Positions 15,728 through 23,462 of a stretch of DNA of 34,098 bases are shown here, one piece after another. Position 1 is the stretch's first letter. Every line of letters starts with the position of its first letter. The position numbers were made by a program, and so were the translations under genes. The notes under the pieces were generated by a model. That model was not told the DNA's origin. It did not search any database and worked only from the letters and a program-made list of their open reading frames with translations. The stretch is taken from assembly GCA_028280455.1 (NCBI GenBank), contig JANQLT010000190.1, forward strand, positions 1 through 34,098. Direction: 5' to 3'. This stretch comes from Kiloniellales bacterium (GTDB lineage: Bacteria; Pseudomonadota; Alphaproteobacteria; Kiloniellales; JAKSDN01).

Positions 15728-16633
15728 ATGGCGATCGACGACTACTACGGTGACAAGGCCGGCACCACGATCCTTCAGATCTTCACGGAGACCGCCGAGG
15801 GCGAGCCGCCGGTCGTTCATCGGCGCCTGCAGGACCAGGAGGCCTACGACACCTGGCATCTGTCCTACTATTTGAAGGAGGTGCTGGAATACAAAAGGCT
15901 GCTGGAGCGGCCCAGCATCGACTTGGCCGACATCCCACGGCCCGAGAAGAACCTGCTCTTGTACCTCCTGCTGGCCGCGGACGAGGAGCTGAGCTCCATC
16001 GTCGAGATCGGCAGCTCCCTGTTCGAGATGATCGACGGGTTCGAGGCGATGCAGAAGTACATCGCCGACCAGGGCTCGCCGCTGCCGCGGCTGCCGATCC
16101 GCGACTACGACTATCGGGGCATCGAGCTGTCGGAGATGCTGCGCTTGACCTCGCGGGTGCTGCATCCCGACTACAAGCTGACTCTCTACAATGCGGCCAG
16201 CGCGTATCGGGAACCGGTCGGCCTCGCCTATGACCGCAGCGTCACCAACTATGCCTTCGAGACGGTGGACGAGCTGGTCGCCTATGCCGGCTGTGCCAAG
16301 ACCGCCCTGTTGAACACCTACTTCTCCCTGGGCGAGACCTTCCAGTCCTCGCGACTGGGCAAGACGCTGACCTACTTCTCCCTCGATGAGTTCCTGAGCA
16401 AGATCGACAAGCCGTTCCATCACCTCTTCGGCCTGAAGGCGCCCGGCCCCTACTCCGGCGAAGACCTGAGCCTGGGGCGGCCGGTGATCGAGGGCTTCTT
16501 CCTCTACGGCGACGACGCGACGCTCGACGGCTTCATGCGCATGGCCCAGCGGGATCCCAAGGTTGCCGCCTACTTCGCCGCCAAGAAGATCGAGCCGACG
16601 GACCCGCGCAACGTCCGGCCCGCGGCCGCCTGA
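15728..16633 (+). CDS. uncharacterised protein, possible SAM-dependent methyltransferase
   Basis: 301-residue soluble protein, well supported as a gene: GGAG lies six bases before the ATG. SSIVEIGSSLFEMIDG (about 90-105) looks like a class I methyltransferase motif I (strand, then E-x-G). It is followed by an acidic YRGIELSEML stretch, FETVDELVAYAG and NTYFSLG, in positions where methyltransferase motifs II-IV would lie. This resembles the putative sugar O-methyltransferases of polysaccharide loci, but the glycine motif is not canonical, so catalysis is unproven. It lies 67 bases after the 14446 gene and 21 before the formyltransferase gene. Confidence 0.55.
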   Translation: MAIDDYYGDKAGTTILQIFTETAEGEPPVVHRRLQDQEAYDTWHLSYYLKEVLEYKRLLERPSIDLADIPRPEKNLLLYLLLAADEELSSIVEIGSSLFEMIDGFEAMQKYIADQGSPLPRLPIRDYDYRGIELSEMLRLTSRVLHPDYKLTLYNAASAYREPVGLAYDRSVTNYAFETVDELVAYAGCAKTALLNTYFSLGETFQSSRLGKTLTYFSLDEFLSKIDKPFHHLFGLKAPGPYSGEDLSLGRPVIEGFFLYGDDATLDGFMRMAQRDPKVAAYFAAKKIEPTDPRNVRPAAA

Positions 16634-16654
16634 CGGGTCGGAAGGAGAGCAGAG

Positions 16655-17416
16655 GTGGCGGAATCGGCCATCCGCCGGCGATGCCTGGTCTTCGCCGGCA
16701 AGGACGTCGGCAAAGCCTGTTTGCGGTTCATGATCGACCAGGGGATCGACGAGATCCGCGCGGTGCTCACCGGCAGGGACGACGACGAGATCCTGGATAT
16801 GGCGCGATCCGCGGGACTGGCGGCCGAGCCCTGCTCGCCGGAGGCTCTCAGCCGATTGGCGAAGGGGAGCGAACGCTACGACTGGCTGGTCAATCTCTGG
16901 TGTCCGCACCTGCTCCCGCCGGAGGTGCTGGATCTCGCGCAGCGTCGCCTGAACGTCCATCCCGGGCTCGTGCCGCACTGCCGGGGAAACGACTCGGCCG
17001 CCTGGGCCCTGCGCCAAGGTCTGCCCGCGGGCGTCTCGCTGATCGAGATGACGGCGAAGATCGACGCCGGCGGGGTCTATGCCCAGCGGCCGGTTCCGCC
17101 GGTTGCCGGCGAGAGGGGCCGGGCCCTGCATGTCCGGCTTCAGGACGAGGCGATCCGGCTATTCCGGGACGAATGGCCGAGGATCGCCCAGGAAATGGCG
17201 CCGCCGTCGCCGCAGGCCGCGGGGGGTAGTTACTTCACCCGCGCCATGACGGAACGGGACAGGGTCCGATCCGCGTCGGAAGAGTGGGCCCTGGGCGACC
17301 TGGTCAACTGGGCGCTCGCACACGACTTCGCGCCGGGCACTACCGCAGAGGTTTCATTCGATGACGATGTACGCTATCAGATTCGTGTCGAGCGCATCGA
17401 TGAATCACCGAAATAG
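16655..17416 (+). CDS. formyltransferase-fold protein, probable sugar N-formyltransferase
   Basis: 253-residue member of the methionyl-tRNA/GART formyltransferase fold. The catalytic trio appears intact: Asn100 and His102 in LNVHPGLVPHCRG and Asp137 in AKIDAGGVY. The C-terminal RNA-binding domain of Fmt is lacking, and a short tail of about 60 residues is present in its place, as in sugar N-formyltransferases such as VioF or WbkC. The probable reaction is transfer of formyl from N10-formyl-THF to an amino sugar nucleotide. GTG 16655 has AAGGAG seven bases upstream. No aminotransferase that would supply an amino sugar is visible in the window. Confidence 0.72.
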   Translation: MAESAIRRRCLVFAGKDVGKACLRFMIDQGIDEIRAVLTGRDDDEILDMARSAGLAAEPCSPEALSRLAKGSERYDWLVNLWCPHLLPPEVLDLAQRRLNVHPGLVPHCRGNDSAAWALRQGLPAGVSLIEMTAKIDAGGVYAQRPVPPVAGERGRALHVRLQDEAIRLFRDEWPRIAQEMAPPSPQAAGGSYFTRAMTERDRVRSASEEWALGDLVNWALAHDFAPGTTAEVSFDDDVRYQIRVERIDESPK

Positions 17417-17560
17417 CAAGGAGACAGCGGCCCGACCGTGCTTCTGTGATTTACCGAAGCGCACGCTAGGCCTATCGCAAGATGCAGCTTGTCATCTGCG
17501 CCACGCGGTTTGAGTAATGGCAATGCAATCTCGATCGAGCCAGCGCGTGGGGTAAGGCCG

Positions 17561-19102
17561 GTGGCGAACGATATCCTCCAACAGACGAAGCAAAGACCCG
17601 TGCCCGAGCCGGACGCGCCCGACCTCAGCGGTTCCGGCCTTGAGCCACTGAACGAGTGGCTGAACGAGCGCTCGGGCAAGATCTCTTTCGTCTCCGGCAA
17701 CTTCAACAACCTCCATCCCGGCCATCTGCGCATGCTGCGTTTTGCCGCTGAGGTGGGGCCGCGCCTGGTGGTCGGCGTCACCCGTGACGACACGCCGGGC
17801 GTCACCGTGCCCTGCAGTACGCGTATGGAGAGCTTCCGCTCCCTGGCCGTCGACCTCTTTCCCATCGCGCTGAACTGCACGCCCGAGGAGTTCATCGGCC
17901 ACCTTCGCCCGGACTTCGTGGTCAAGGGCAAGGAGCACGAGGAGTCCTACAATCCCGAAAAGGAAGCGATCGAGAGCTACGGCGGCAAATTGCTTTTCAG
18001 CTCCGGCGAAACCCGCTTCTCCTCCATCGCGACGCTCCGTCGCGAGTCCTCGGAAACACGGCCCAAGACGCTGGAGCTGCCGACGGACTATGCCGAGCGC
18101 CACGGCTTCGACAAAGGGGACCTGAAGAGGATCCTGGCCAGCCTTGCCGGTCTGCGCGTGACCGTGGTCGGCGACCTCATCGTCGACGAGTACATCGACT
18201 GCTCGCCACTCGGCATGTCGCGGGAAGACCCGACCATCGTCGTCGCGCCCATCGACCAGGCGACCTTCATCGGCGGGTCGGTCATCGTCGCGGCCCACGC
18301 GCGCAGCCTGGGGGCCGAGGTCGACTACTTCTCCATCGTGGGCGCGGACGATACCGCCGAGTTTGCCCGCGGCGAGCTGTCGCGCTACGGCGTCACGGCG
18401 AGCCTGCTCGTGGACCCGACCCGACCGACCACCCGCAAGCAGCGCTTTCGCGCCAGCGGCAAGACCCTTCTGCGGGTCAACCATCTGCGCCAGCACGCCA
18501 TAGACAGGACCTTGGCGGACAAGCTGGTGGCCGCCGTCACGAAACAGCTCGCGCATACGGACCTCCTGCTGTTCTCCGACTTCAACTACGGCTGCCTGCC
18601 GCAGGGCGTTGTCGACAGCCTGATCACTGCCGCGGCGGAGAAGGGCGTGATGATGGCGGCGGACAGCCAGGCCTCGTCGCAGATCTCCAACATCGCCCGC
18701 TACCGGGACATGGCCGTGGTGACGCCGACGGAGCGGGAGGCGCGGCTCGCCCTTTCCGACCTCGAATCCGGCCTGGTGGTGCTGGCCGAGCGGTTGGCCC
18801 GCGAGGCATCTGCGGCCAATGTGCTGATCACCCTGGGGGCGGAAGGCATGATCGTTCACGCCGCGTCGAAGCCGGAGGTGGAGACCGATCGCCTGCCCGC
18901 CTTCAACAACACGCCCAAGGACGTGGCCGGCGCCGGCGACAGCCTCTTCGCCTGCGTCGCCCTGGCCCACCGCGCCGGGGCGGATATCTGGTCCAGCGCC
19001 TATCTGGGATCGCTGGCCGCGGCGTGCCAGGTTTCCCGCGTCGGCAACATTCCGCAAGATCCCGAAGAGCTGCTCTACGAGCTGGACTACACGCCGGAGT
19101 AA
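17561..19102 (+). CDS. nucleotidyltransferase-PfkB kinase fusion (HldE domains in reverse order)
   Basis: 513 residues from GTG 17561. TTG 17489 is the in-frame alternative, and neither has a good ribosome site. Residues 40-165 form a cytidylyltransferase-like domain with NNLHPGH (49-55, the HxGH motif), FVVKGKEHE and a final TRFSSIATLRR helix. Residues 195-505 form a PfkB/ribokinase domain with VVGDLIVDEYI (202-212), FIGGS (236-240), TPTEREARL (388-396) and the catalytic AGAGDS (456-461). HldE (ADP-heptose synthesis) has the kinase first and the nucleotidyltransferase second. Here the order is reversed. By analogy it would phosphorylate a sugar phosphate at C1 and activate the product with a nucleotide. 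The true substrate is unknown. Confidence 0.8.
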   Translation: MANDILQQTKQRPVPEPDAPDLSGSGLEPLNEWLNERSGKISFVSGNFNNLHPGHLRMLRFAAEVGPRLVVGVTRDDTPGVTVPCSTRMESFRSLAVDLFPIALNCTPEEFIGHLRPDFVVKGKEHEESYNPEKEAIESYGGKLLFSSGETRFSSIATLRRESSETRPKTLELPTDYAERHGFDKGDLKRILASLAGLRVTVVGDLIVDEYIDCSPLGMSREDPTIVVAPIDQATFIGGSVIVAAHARSLGAEVDYFSIVGADDTAEFARGELSRYGVTASLLVDPTRPTTRKQRFRASGKTLLRVNHLRQHAIDRTLADKLVAAVTKQLAHTDLLLFSDFNYGCLPQGVVDSLITAAAEKGVMMAADSQASSQISNIARYRDMAVVTPTEREARLALSDLESGLVVLAERLAREASAANVLITLGAEGMIVHAASKPEVETDRLPAFNNTPKDVAGAGDSLFACVALAHRAGADIWSSAYLGSLAAACQVSRVGNIPQDPEELLYELDYTPE

Positions 19103-19161
19103 CCTCGCCGGGCCTTCGCTCGCTCTCGTCCCCCTGACACCATTGGGAGCCTTGTCGGACC

Positions 19162-19899
19162 ATGCGCGCGCTGCTCCTGGCCGCCGGCACCGGAACGAGG
19201 TTGCGTCCGCTGACCGAGACGCTGCCGAAATGCCTGGTGCCGATCCACGGCCGCCCCTTGCTCGACTACTGGCTGGACCTGGTGTTCGCCGCCGAGTACG
19301 AGCGCGCGCTGATCAACACGCACTACCTGCCCGAGCCGGTGCGCGACCATGTCGCCGCCAGCCCCTGGCGCTCCCGCGTCGACCTGGTGCATGAGCCCTG
19401 CCTGCTGGGCACCGGCGGCACGGTGCTGGCCAACCGGGACTACTTCGGCGGCGACAGCTTCCTCTTGGCCCATGCGGACAACCTGACGGACGTCGATCTC
19501 CGCGCTTTCGCGGCGCGCCACGCCGCCAGGCCGGCCGACACGGACCTGACCATGCTGGCCTACCGCACCGACATGCCGCAGAGCTGCGGCATCCTGGAGG
19601 TCGCCGACGATGGCCGGCTGACCGGCTTCCACGAGAAGGTGCCCGATCCCCCCGGCAACCTGGCCAACGCCGCCGTCTACATGGCCTCGCCCGCGGTGAC
19701 GGAGGCGATCGCCCGGATCGGCCGGCCCGTGGTCGATCTCTCCACCGAGGTCATCCCGCAGTTCATCGGCCGCACCTTGGTGGTCGAGCACAGGGGATAC
19801 CACCGCGACATCGGCAGCCCGGAAAGCCTGGCGTTGGCCTGCGCGGAGTTCCCCAAGCATCGCCCTCCGCCCCGCGTTCCTGTAGAGGGTGAGACCTGA
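19162..19899 (+). CDS. sugar-1-phosphate nucleotidyltransferase (HddC/RmlA-like)
   Basis: 245-residue nucleotidyltransferase. The N-terminal signature is LLLAAGTGTRLRPLT (4-18) with Lys23 in LPKCL. The strand with the metal-binding Asp is LLAHADNLTDVD (around 102-113), and FHEKVPDPPGNLANAAVY contains the sugar-contact Glu-Lys and Asn. The length and motif set match the short HddC (GDP-heptose) and mannose-1-phosphate guanylyltransferase-like enzymes. It lies 59 bases after the kinase fusion gene, so the two could act on the same sugar, but the nucleotide (GDP or CDP/UDP) cannot be told. Confidence 0.82.
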   Translation: MRALLLAAGTGTRLRPLTETLPKCLVPIHGRPLLDYWLDLVFAAEYERALINTHYLPEPVRDHVAASPWRSRVDLVHEPCLLGTGGTVLANRDYFGGDSFLLAHADNLTDVDLRAFAARHAARPADTDLTMLAYRTDMPQSCGILEVADDGRLTGFHEKVPDPPGNLANAAVYMASPAVTEAIARIGRPVVDLSTEVIPQFIGRTLVVEHRGYHRDIGSPESLALACAEFPKHRPPPRVPVEGET

Positions 19900-19971
19900 G
19901 CCCCACGACCGCCGCCTGCGGCGGGTCATTCCGCCAACCGCTCCCCCGCGGACCAGAGCCCTGGAGATCAC

Positions 19972-20634
19972 ATGCCCTATCGGGAGTTCGTCAGCCTCAA
20001 CCACAAATCGACGACGCGCGACTATCTGGGCCGGGTCACCGGCCGTGACAAGGCCGAGGTCGCGGAGCTGGCCTTGCAATGGGACTACGACTACTGGGAC
20101 GGCAGCCGCGAGACGGGCTACGGCGGCTATCGCTACGATGGCCGCTGGCGCAAGGTCGCGGATGCCATGGTCGCCGCCTATGGCCTGCGCGCCGGCCAGC
20201 GGGTCTTGGATGTCGGCTGCGGCAAGGCCTTCCTGCTGCACGACCTGCAGGAAGCCTGCCCGGGCCTCGAAGTGACCGGCCTAGACGTTTCCGCCTACGC
20301 ACTTGAACATGCGATGGAGTCGGTCAAGGACCGCCTGCAGCTAGGGAACGCCGCAAAGCTCCCCTGGCCAGACGACAATTTCGACCTCGTTATCTCCATC
20401 AATACCCTGCACAATCTCTACCTGTTCGACCTCTGGACCGCGCTGACGGAAATGGAACGCGTGGGTCGGAGCGCCAAGTACCTTTGCGTGGAGGCTTATC
20501 GCAGTGAGCGCGAGAAGGTGAACCTGATGTACTGGCAGCTCACCTGCCGCGCCTTCCATACGCCCGAGGAATGGGAATGGCTGTTCCAGCAGACCGGCTA
20601 CCAGGGCGATCACGAGTACATCTACTTCGAGTGA
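19972..20634 (+). CDS. class I SAM-dependent methyltransferase
   Basis: 220-residue cytosolic methyltransferase. Motif I is VLDVGCGKAFLL (78-89), the acidic end of strand 2 is VTGLDVSAYAL, and motif IV is FDLVISINTLHNL. The N-terminal 70 residues, with LNHKSTTRDYLGRVTG and WDYDYWDG, are a segment of the kind seen in methyltransferases encoded in polysaccharide loci. GGAG lies five bases before the ATG. It probably O-methylates a sugar nucleotide or the growing glycan, an inference from context. Confidence 0.83.
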   Translation: MPYREFVSLNHKSTTRDYLGRVTGRDKAEVAELALQWDYDYWDGSRETGYGGYRYDGRWRKVADAMVAAYGLRAGQRVLDVGCGKAFLLHDLQEACPGLEVTGLDVSAYALEHAMESVKDRLQLGNAAKLPWPDDNFDLVISINTLHNLYLFDLWTALTEMERVGRSAKYLCVEAYRSEREKVNLMYWQLTCRAFHTPEEWEWLFQQTGYQGDHEYIYFE

Positions 20635-20683
20635 TTCTGGGTCTCCGAACGATGCCAAGGATGCCGGGAGACCGGGGCCATCC

Positions 20684-21751
20684 ATGACCGCTGAGACTGC
20701 GCCTCGGCTGGCCGTGATCGTACCGAACTACAATCACATGGCGTTTCTCGAGCGTTCCCTGGGCAGCATCCGCGATCAGACCCGGCCGGCGGACCAGGTG
20801 GTGGTCGTAGACGATGCCTCCACCGACGACAGTCGCCAGGTCATCGCCAGCTTCGTGGAGGCGGATCCGCGGTGGCGACTTGTCCGCAACCCGTCCCGCA
20901 AGGGGGTGATCGACAGCCTGAACACGGGACTGGCCGCCACCGACGCGGACGCGGTCGCGTTTCTCGGGGCGGACGACGAGCTGGCGCCCGGATTCCTGGA
21001 AGCGGCGGGCGCGGCGCTGGCGAGCTGGCCCACGGCCGCCTTCGCCTCCGGCTGCGCCGCCCTTGCCGTCGATGGCCAGCCGGTCGCCGTGCGCCCGCCG
21101 GTGCCGCCTTCGCGCCGACTCCGGCTGATCGAACCGGAGGCGTTCCGCATCCTGCTGCGCGACGCGGACAACTACTTCCTGGGCACCACCACGCTGTACC
21201 GCACGTCGGCGGTGCGCCGCATGGGCGGCTTCGAGTCGGCACTGGGGGCGCTGGCCGACGGCATGCTGTCGCGGCGCCTGGCCGCCCGCCACGGCTTCGT
21301 CTTCATACCGCAGGTGCTCGGCACCTGGCACCTTCACGGCACCAACCTGTCGGTGGAAGCGAACCAGGATCCCGCCGAAGTCGACCGCCAGGTGGACCAG
21401 GCCCGCCAGGTCCTGGCAGAGGAGCCCGAGGGGCTCTTCGAGCCGGACTATGCCGCGCGGCTGGCGCGGCGCCTTCGATTCGGCGGGGCCCGCCTTCTGG
21501 TGCAGGACAGCAGCTTGTCGCCGGACTCGCGTGGAGCGCGAATCGCGACCATCGCCGGTGGGGGGCGCCTGACGGCCCGGCTGACCGCTCTGCTGCTGCG
21601 GCTGGGCCTGCCCGGCCGAGTCGCCGTTCTCGCCGCCCTGACCCTCTACTTCCGGCCGCTGAGCCTGCGCGCCCTCTGGAGACTCGCGGCCGGCGCCGTC
21701 TCGAGTCGCTGGAGTCGGAACGCCGCCTTGCGGGGCGGCCCCTCGCGCTGA
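20684..21751 (+). CDS. family 2 glycosyltransferase
   Basis: 355-residue GT-A enzyme of the GT2 family. Strand 1 is AVIVPNYNHMAFLERSL, the nucleotide-binding DDASTDDS follows VVVV, and the metal site GADDE has Asp97-Asp98. The acceptor region TTTLYRTSAVRRMGGF then leads to WHLHG. The C-terminal 100 residues are Arg- and Leu-rich and may associate with the membrane. It transfers one sugar from a nucleotide donor. It is the only textbook glycosyltransferase seen in the polysaccharide region. A 143-base gap separates it from the coupled gene block beginning at 21895, so that block may have its own promoter. Confidence 0.87.
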   Translation: MTAETAPRLAVIVPNYNHMAFLERSLGSIRDQTRPADQVVVVDDASTDDSRQVIASFVEADPRWRLVRNPSRKGVIDSLNTGLAATDADAVAFLGADDELAPGFLEAAGAALASWPTAAFASGCAALAVDGQPVAVRPPVPPSRRLRLIEPEAFRILLRDADNYFLGTTTLYRTSAVRRMGGFESALGALADGMLSRRLAARHGFVFIPQVLGTWHLHGTNLSVEANQDPAEVDRQVDQARQVLAEEPEGLFEPDYAARLARRLRFGGARLLVQDSSLSPDSRGARIATIAGGGRLTARLTALLLRLGLPGRVAVLAALTLYFRPLSLRALWRLAAGAVSSRWSRNAALRGGPSR

Positions 21752-21894
21752 CCGGCGATAGCGGGGGCGGCGCCCCAACCCGGAGTCGCGACGGTGAGTA
21801 GCTTGAGATCAAGAGTCCATCAGGCCTGCCCTTTTCCTTGTCGGCCTACACGCCGTATGGTAGCGGGCAGAGGGCAGACTGGGGGATTCGGCGC

Positions 21895-22833
21895 GTGAGG
21901 GTCTTTGTCACCGGCGGCTGCGGCTACAAGGGTTCCGTGCTGGTCCCCAAGCTGCTGGAGTTCGGCCATGAGGTGGTCGCCTTCGACATCCAGTGGTTCG
22001 GCAACCACCTGCTGCACCATCCTCGCCTCACGGTGATCAAGGGCGACCTGCGCGACATCGACGACGTCGACCTGGACGGCATCGAGGCCGTCGTCCACCT
22101 GGCCAGCGTCGCCAACGATCCCTGCGGTGACCTGGACCCCAAGCTGACCTGGGAGATCAGCTGCCTCGCCACCATGCAGCTCTGCGACCGAGCGCGCCGC
22201 ATGGGCGTACGCCATTTCATCTATGCCTCATCCGGCTCCGTCTACGGCATCTCCGACGCCCCCGAGGTCACCGAGGAGCTCGAGCTCTTTCCCCTGTCGG
22301 AGTACAACAAGACCAAGATGTGCGCTGAACGGATCGTGTTGTCCTACGCGGACGACATGGTCGTCCAGATTGTCCGGCCGGCCACGGTCTGCGGCTATTC
22401 CCCCCGCATGCGGCTTGATGTGGCGGTCAATATGCTGACAATTCAAGCACTGGAGAACAAACGAATCACGGTGTTCGGTGGGGACCAGATGCGGCCGAAT
22501 ATCCACATAGACGACATTGCCGATCTCTATCTTTTCCTCTTGGACAATCCCCAGCACCGCGGAGTCTTCAACGCCGGTTTCGAGAACCTGTCGATTCGCG
22601 AGATCGCCGACATGGTCTGCGACGTGGCCGAGGCCGAGATCGCGGTCTCGCCGTCGAACGACCCCCGGTCGTACCGAGTCAATTCGGACCGGCTCCTGGC
22701 CACCGGTTTCCAACCGAAGAAGACCGTCCGCGACGCGGTCGTAGAGCTGGCCGGCCTGCATGCCCAGGGTATTCTCAAGAGTGAGGAAATGTGGCACAAC
22801 CTGAAGTGGATGCAACGCATGGTGGCGAAATGA
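21895..22833 (+). CDS. NAD-dependent epimerase/dehydratase (SDR)
   Basis: 312-residue extended SDR. I chose GTG 21895, which starts directly at the first strand (VRVFVTGG) with GGGGG nine bases upstream. The earlier TTG adds a non-conserved tail. The NAD motif GGCGYKG is at 7-13, DLRDIDDVD binds the cofactor ribose side, SSGSVYG carries the catalytic Ser and YNKTK is an intact YxxxK. C-terminal features are PNIHIDDIADL and the NAG stretch of nucleotide-sugar enzymes. It converts a nucleotide-linked sugar (epimerisation or dehydration). The substrate is unassigned. It opens a block of eight closely spaced genes and overlaps the next gene by four bases. Confidence 0.83.
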   Translation: MRVFVTGGCGYKGSVLVPKLLEFGHEVVAFDIQWFGNHLLHHPRLTVIKGDLRDIDDVDLDGIEAVVHLASVANDPCGDLDPKLTWEISCLATMQLCDRARRMGVRHFIYASSGSVYGISDAPEVTEELELFPLSEYNKTKMCAERIVLSYADDMVVQIVRPATVCGYSPRMRLDVAVNMLTIQALENKRITVFGGDQMRPNIHIDDIADLYLFLLDNPQHRGVFNAGFENLSIREIADMVCDVAEAEIAVSPSNDPRSYRVNSDRLLATGFQPKKTVRDAVVELAGLHAQGILKSEEMWHNLKWMQRMVAK

Positions 22834-23450
22834 AGGTGGTTTCTCCATCGATCTTCCGCCAGCACAGAGCGGCGGTCGATTTCAGCGACTATGCCAACCG
22901 GCTCTCCACCTTGTTGAGCGGTTTCGACTGGAGCCTCGTCGAGACCCTCGCGAACGACCTGCTCGATGCCTGGAAGCTGCAGCGCCAAGTCTTCTTGTGC
23001 GGCAACGGCGGCAGCGCCGGCAATGCCATCCACATCGCCAACGACCTGGTCTATGCGATCGCCGGCGGCGCGGGCCCCGGCATGCGGGCCCATGCCCTGC
23101 CCGCCAACGCCGCCGTCATAACCTGCTTGGCCAATGACGAGGGCTACGACCAGATCTTCTCGCTCCAGCTCCGCGGCATGGCCGATCCTGGCGATCTGCT
23201 GATCTGCCTGTCCGGCAGCGGCAACTCGGCGAACATCCTGGCCGCGCTGGACGAGGCGCGCCGGATCGGCATGCGCAGCTACGCCCTGGTCGGCTACAGC
23301 GGCGGCAAAGCCAAGGAGCTGGCCGACCGTCCCATCCATCTTCCGATCCACGACATGCAGATCGCCGAGGACATGCAGATCATCGTCGGCCACATGCTGA
23401 TGCGGTTTCTGGAATCGCGCTCGGACGAAGTGCTGGGAACCCGTTCCTGA
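22830..23450 (+). CDS. GmhA-like SIS-domain phosphosugar isomerase, divergent active site
   Basis: 206-residue SIS protein from ATG 22830, which forms an ATGA overlap with the previous stop. The phosphate-binding CGNGGSAG (57-64), the SGSGNS loop (128-133) and ANDEGYDQIF all match GmhA (sedoheptulose-7-phosphate isomerase). By hand alignment with E. coli GmhA, the catalytic Glu65 falls at Asp72 and the catalytic His180 at Gln183, while a nearby His188 is kept. The protein is thus clearly in the family, but the classical acid/base pair is changed, so it may isomerise a different sugar phosphate or do so by another route. Confidence 0.75.
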   Translation: MKVVSPSIFRQHRAAVDFSDYANRLSTLLSGFDWSLVETLANDLLDAWKLQRQVFLCGNGGSAGNAIHIANDLVYAIAGGAGPGMRAHALPANAAVITCLANDEGYDQIFSLQLRGMADPGDLLICLSGSGNSANILAALDEARRIGMRSYALVGYSGGKAKELADRPIHLPIHDMQIAEDMQIIVGHMLMRFLESRSDEVLGTRS

Positions 23451-23462
23451 TCGACTGGCGCT

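Noticed and set aside
19909..19924. GC-rich hairpin CCGCCGC-CT-GCGGCGG after the nucleotidyltransferase gene
   Set aside because: The loop is only two bases, no T-run follows and the next gene continues on the same strand, so a terminator call is not justified.
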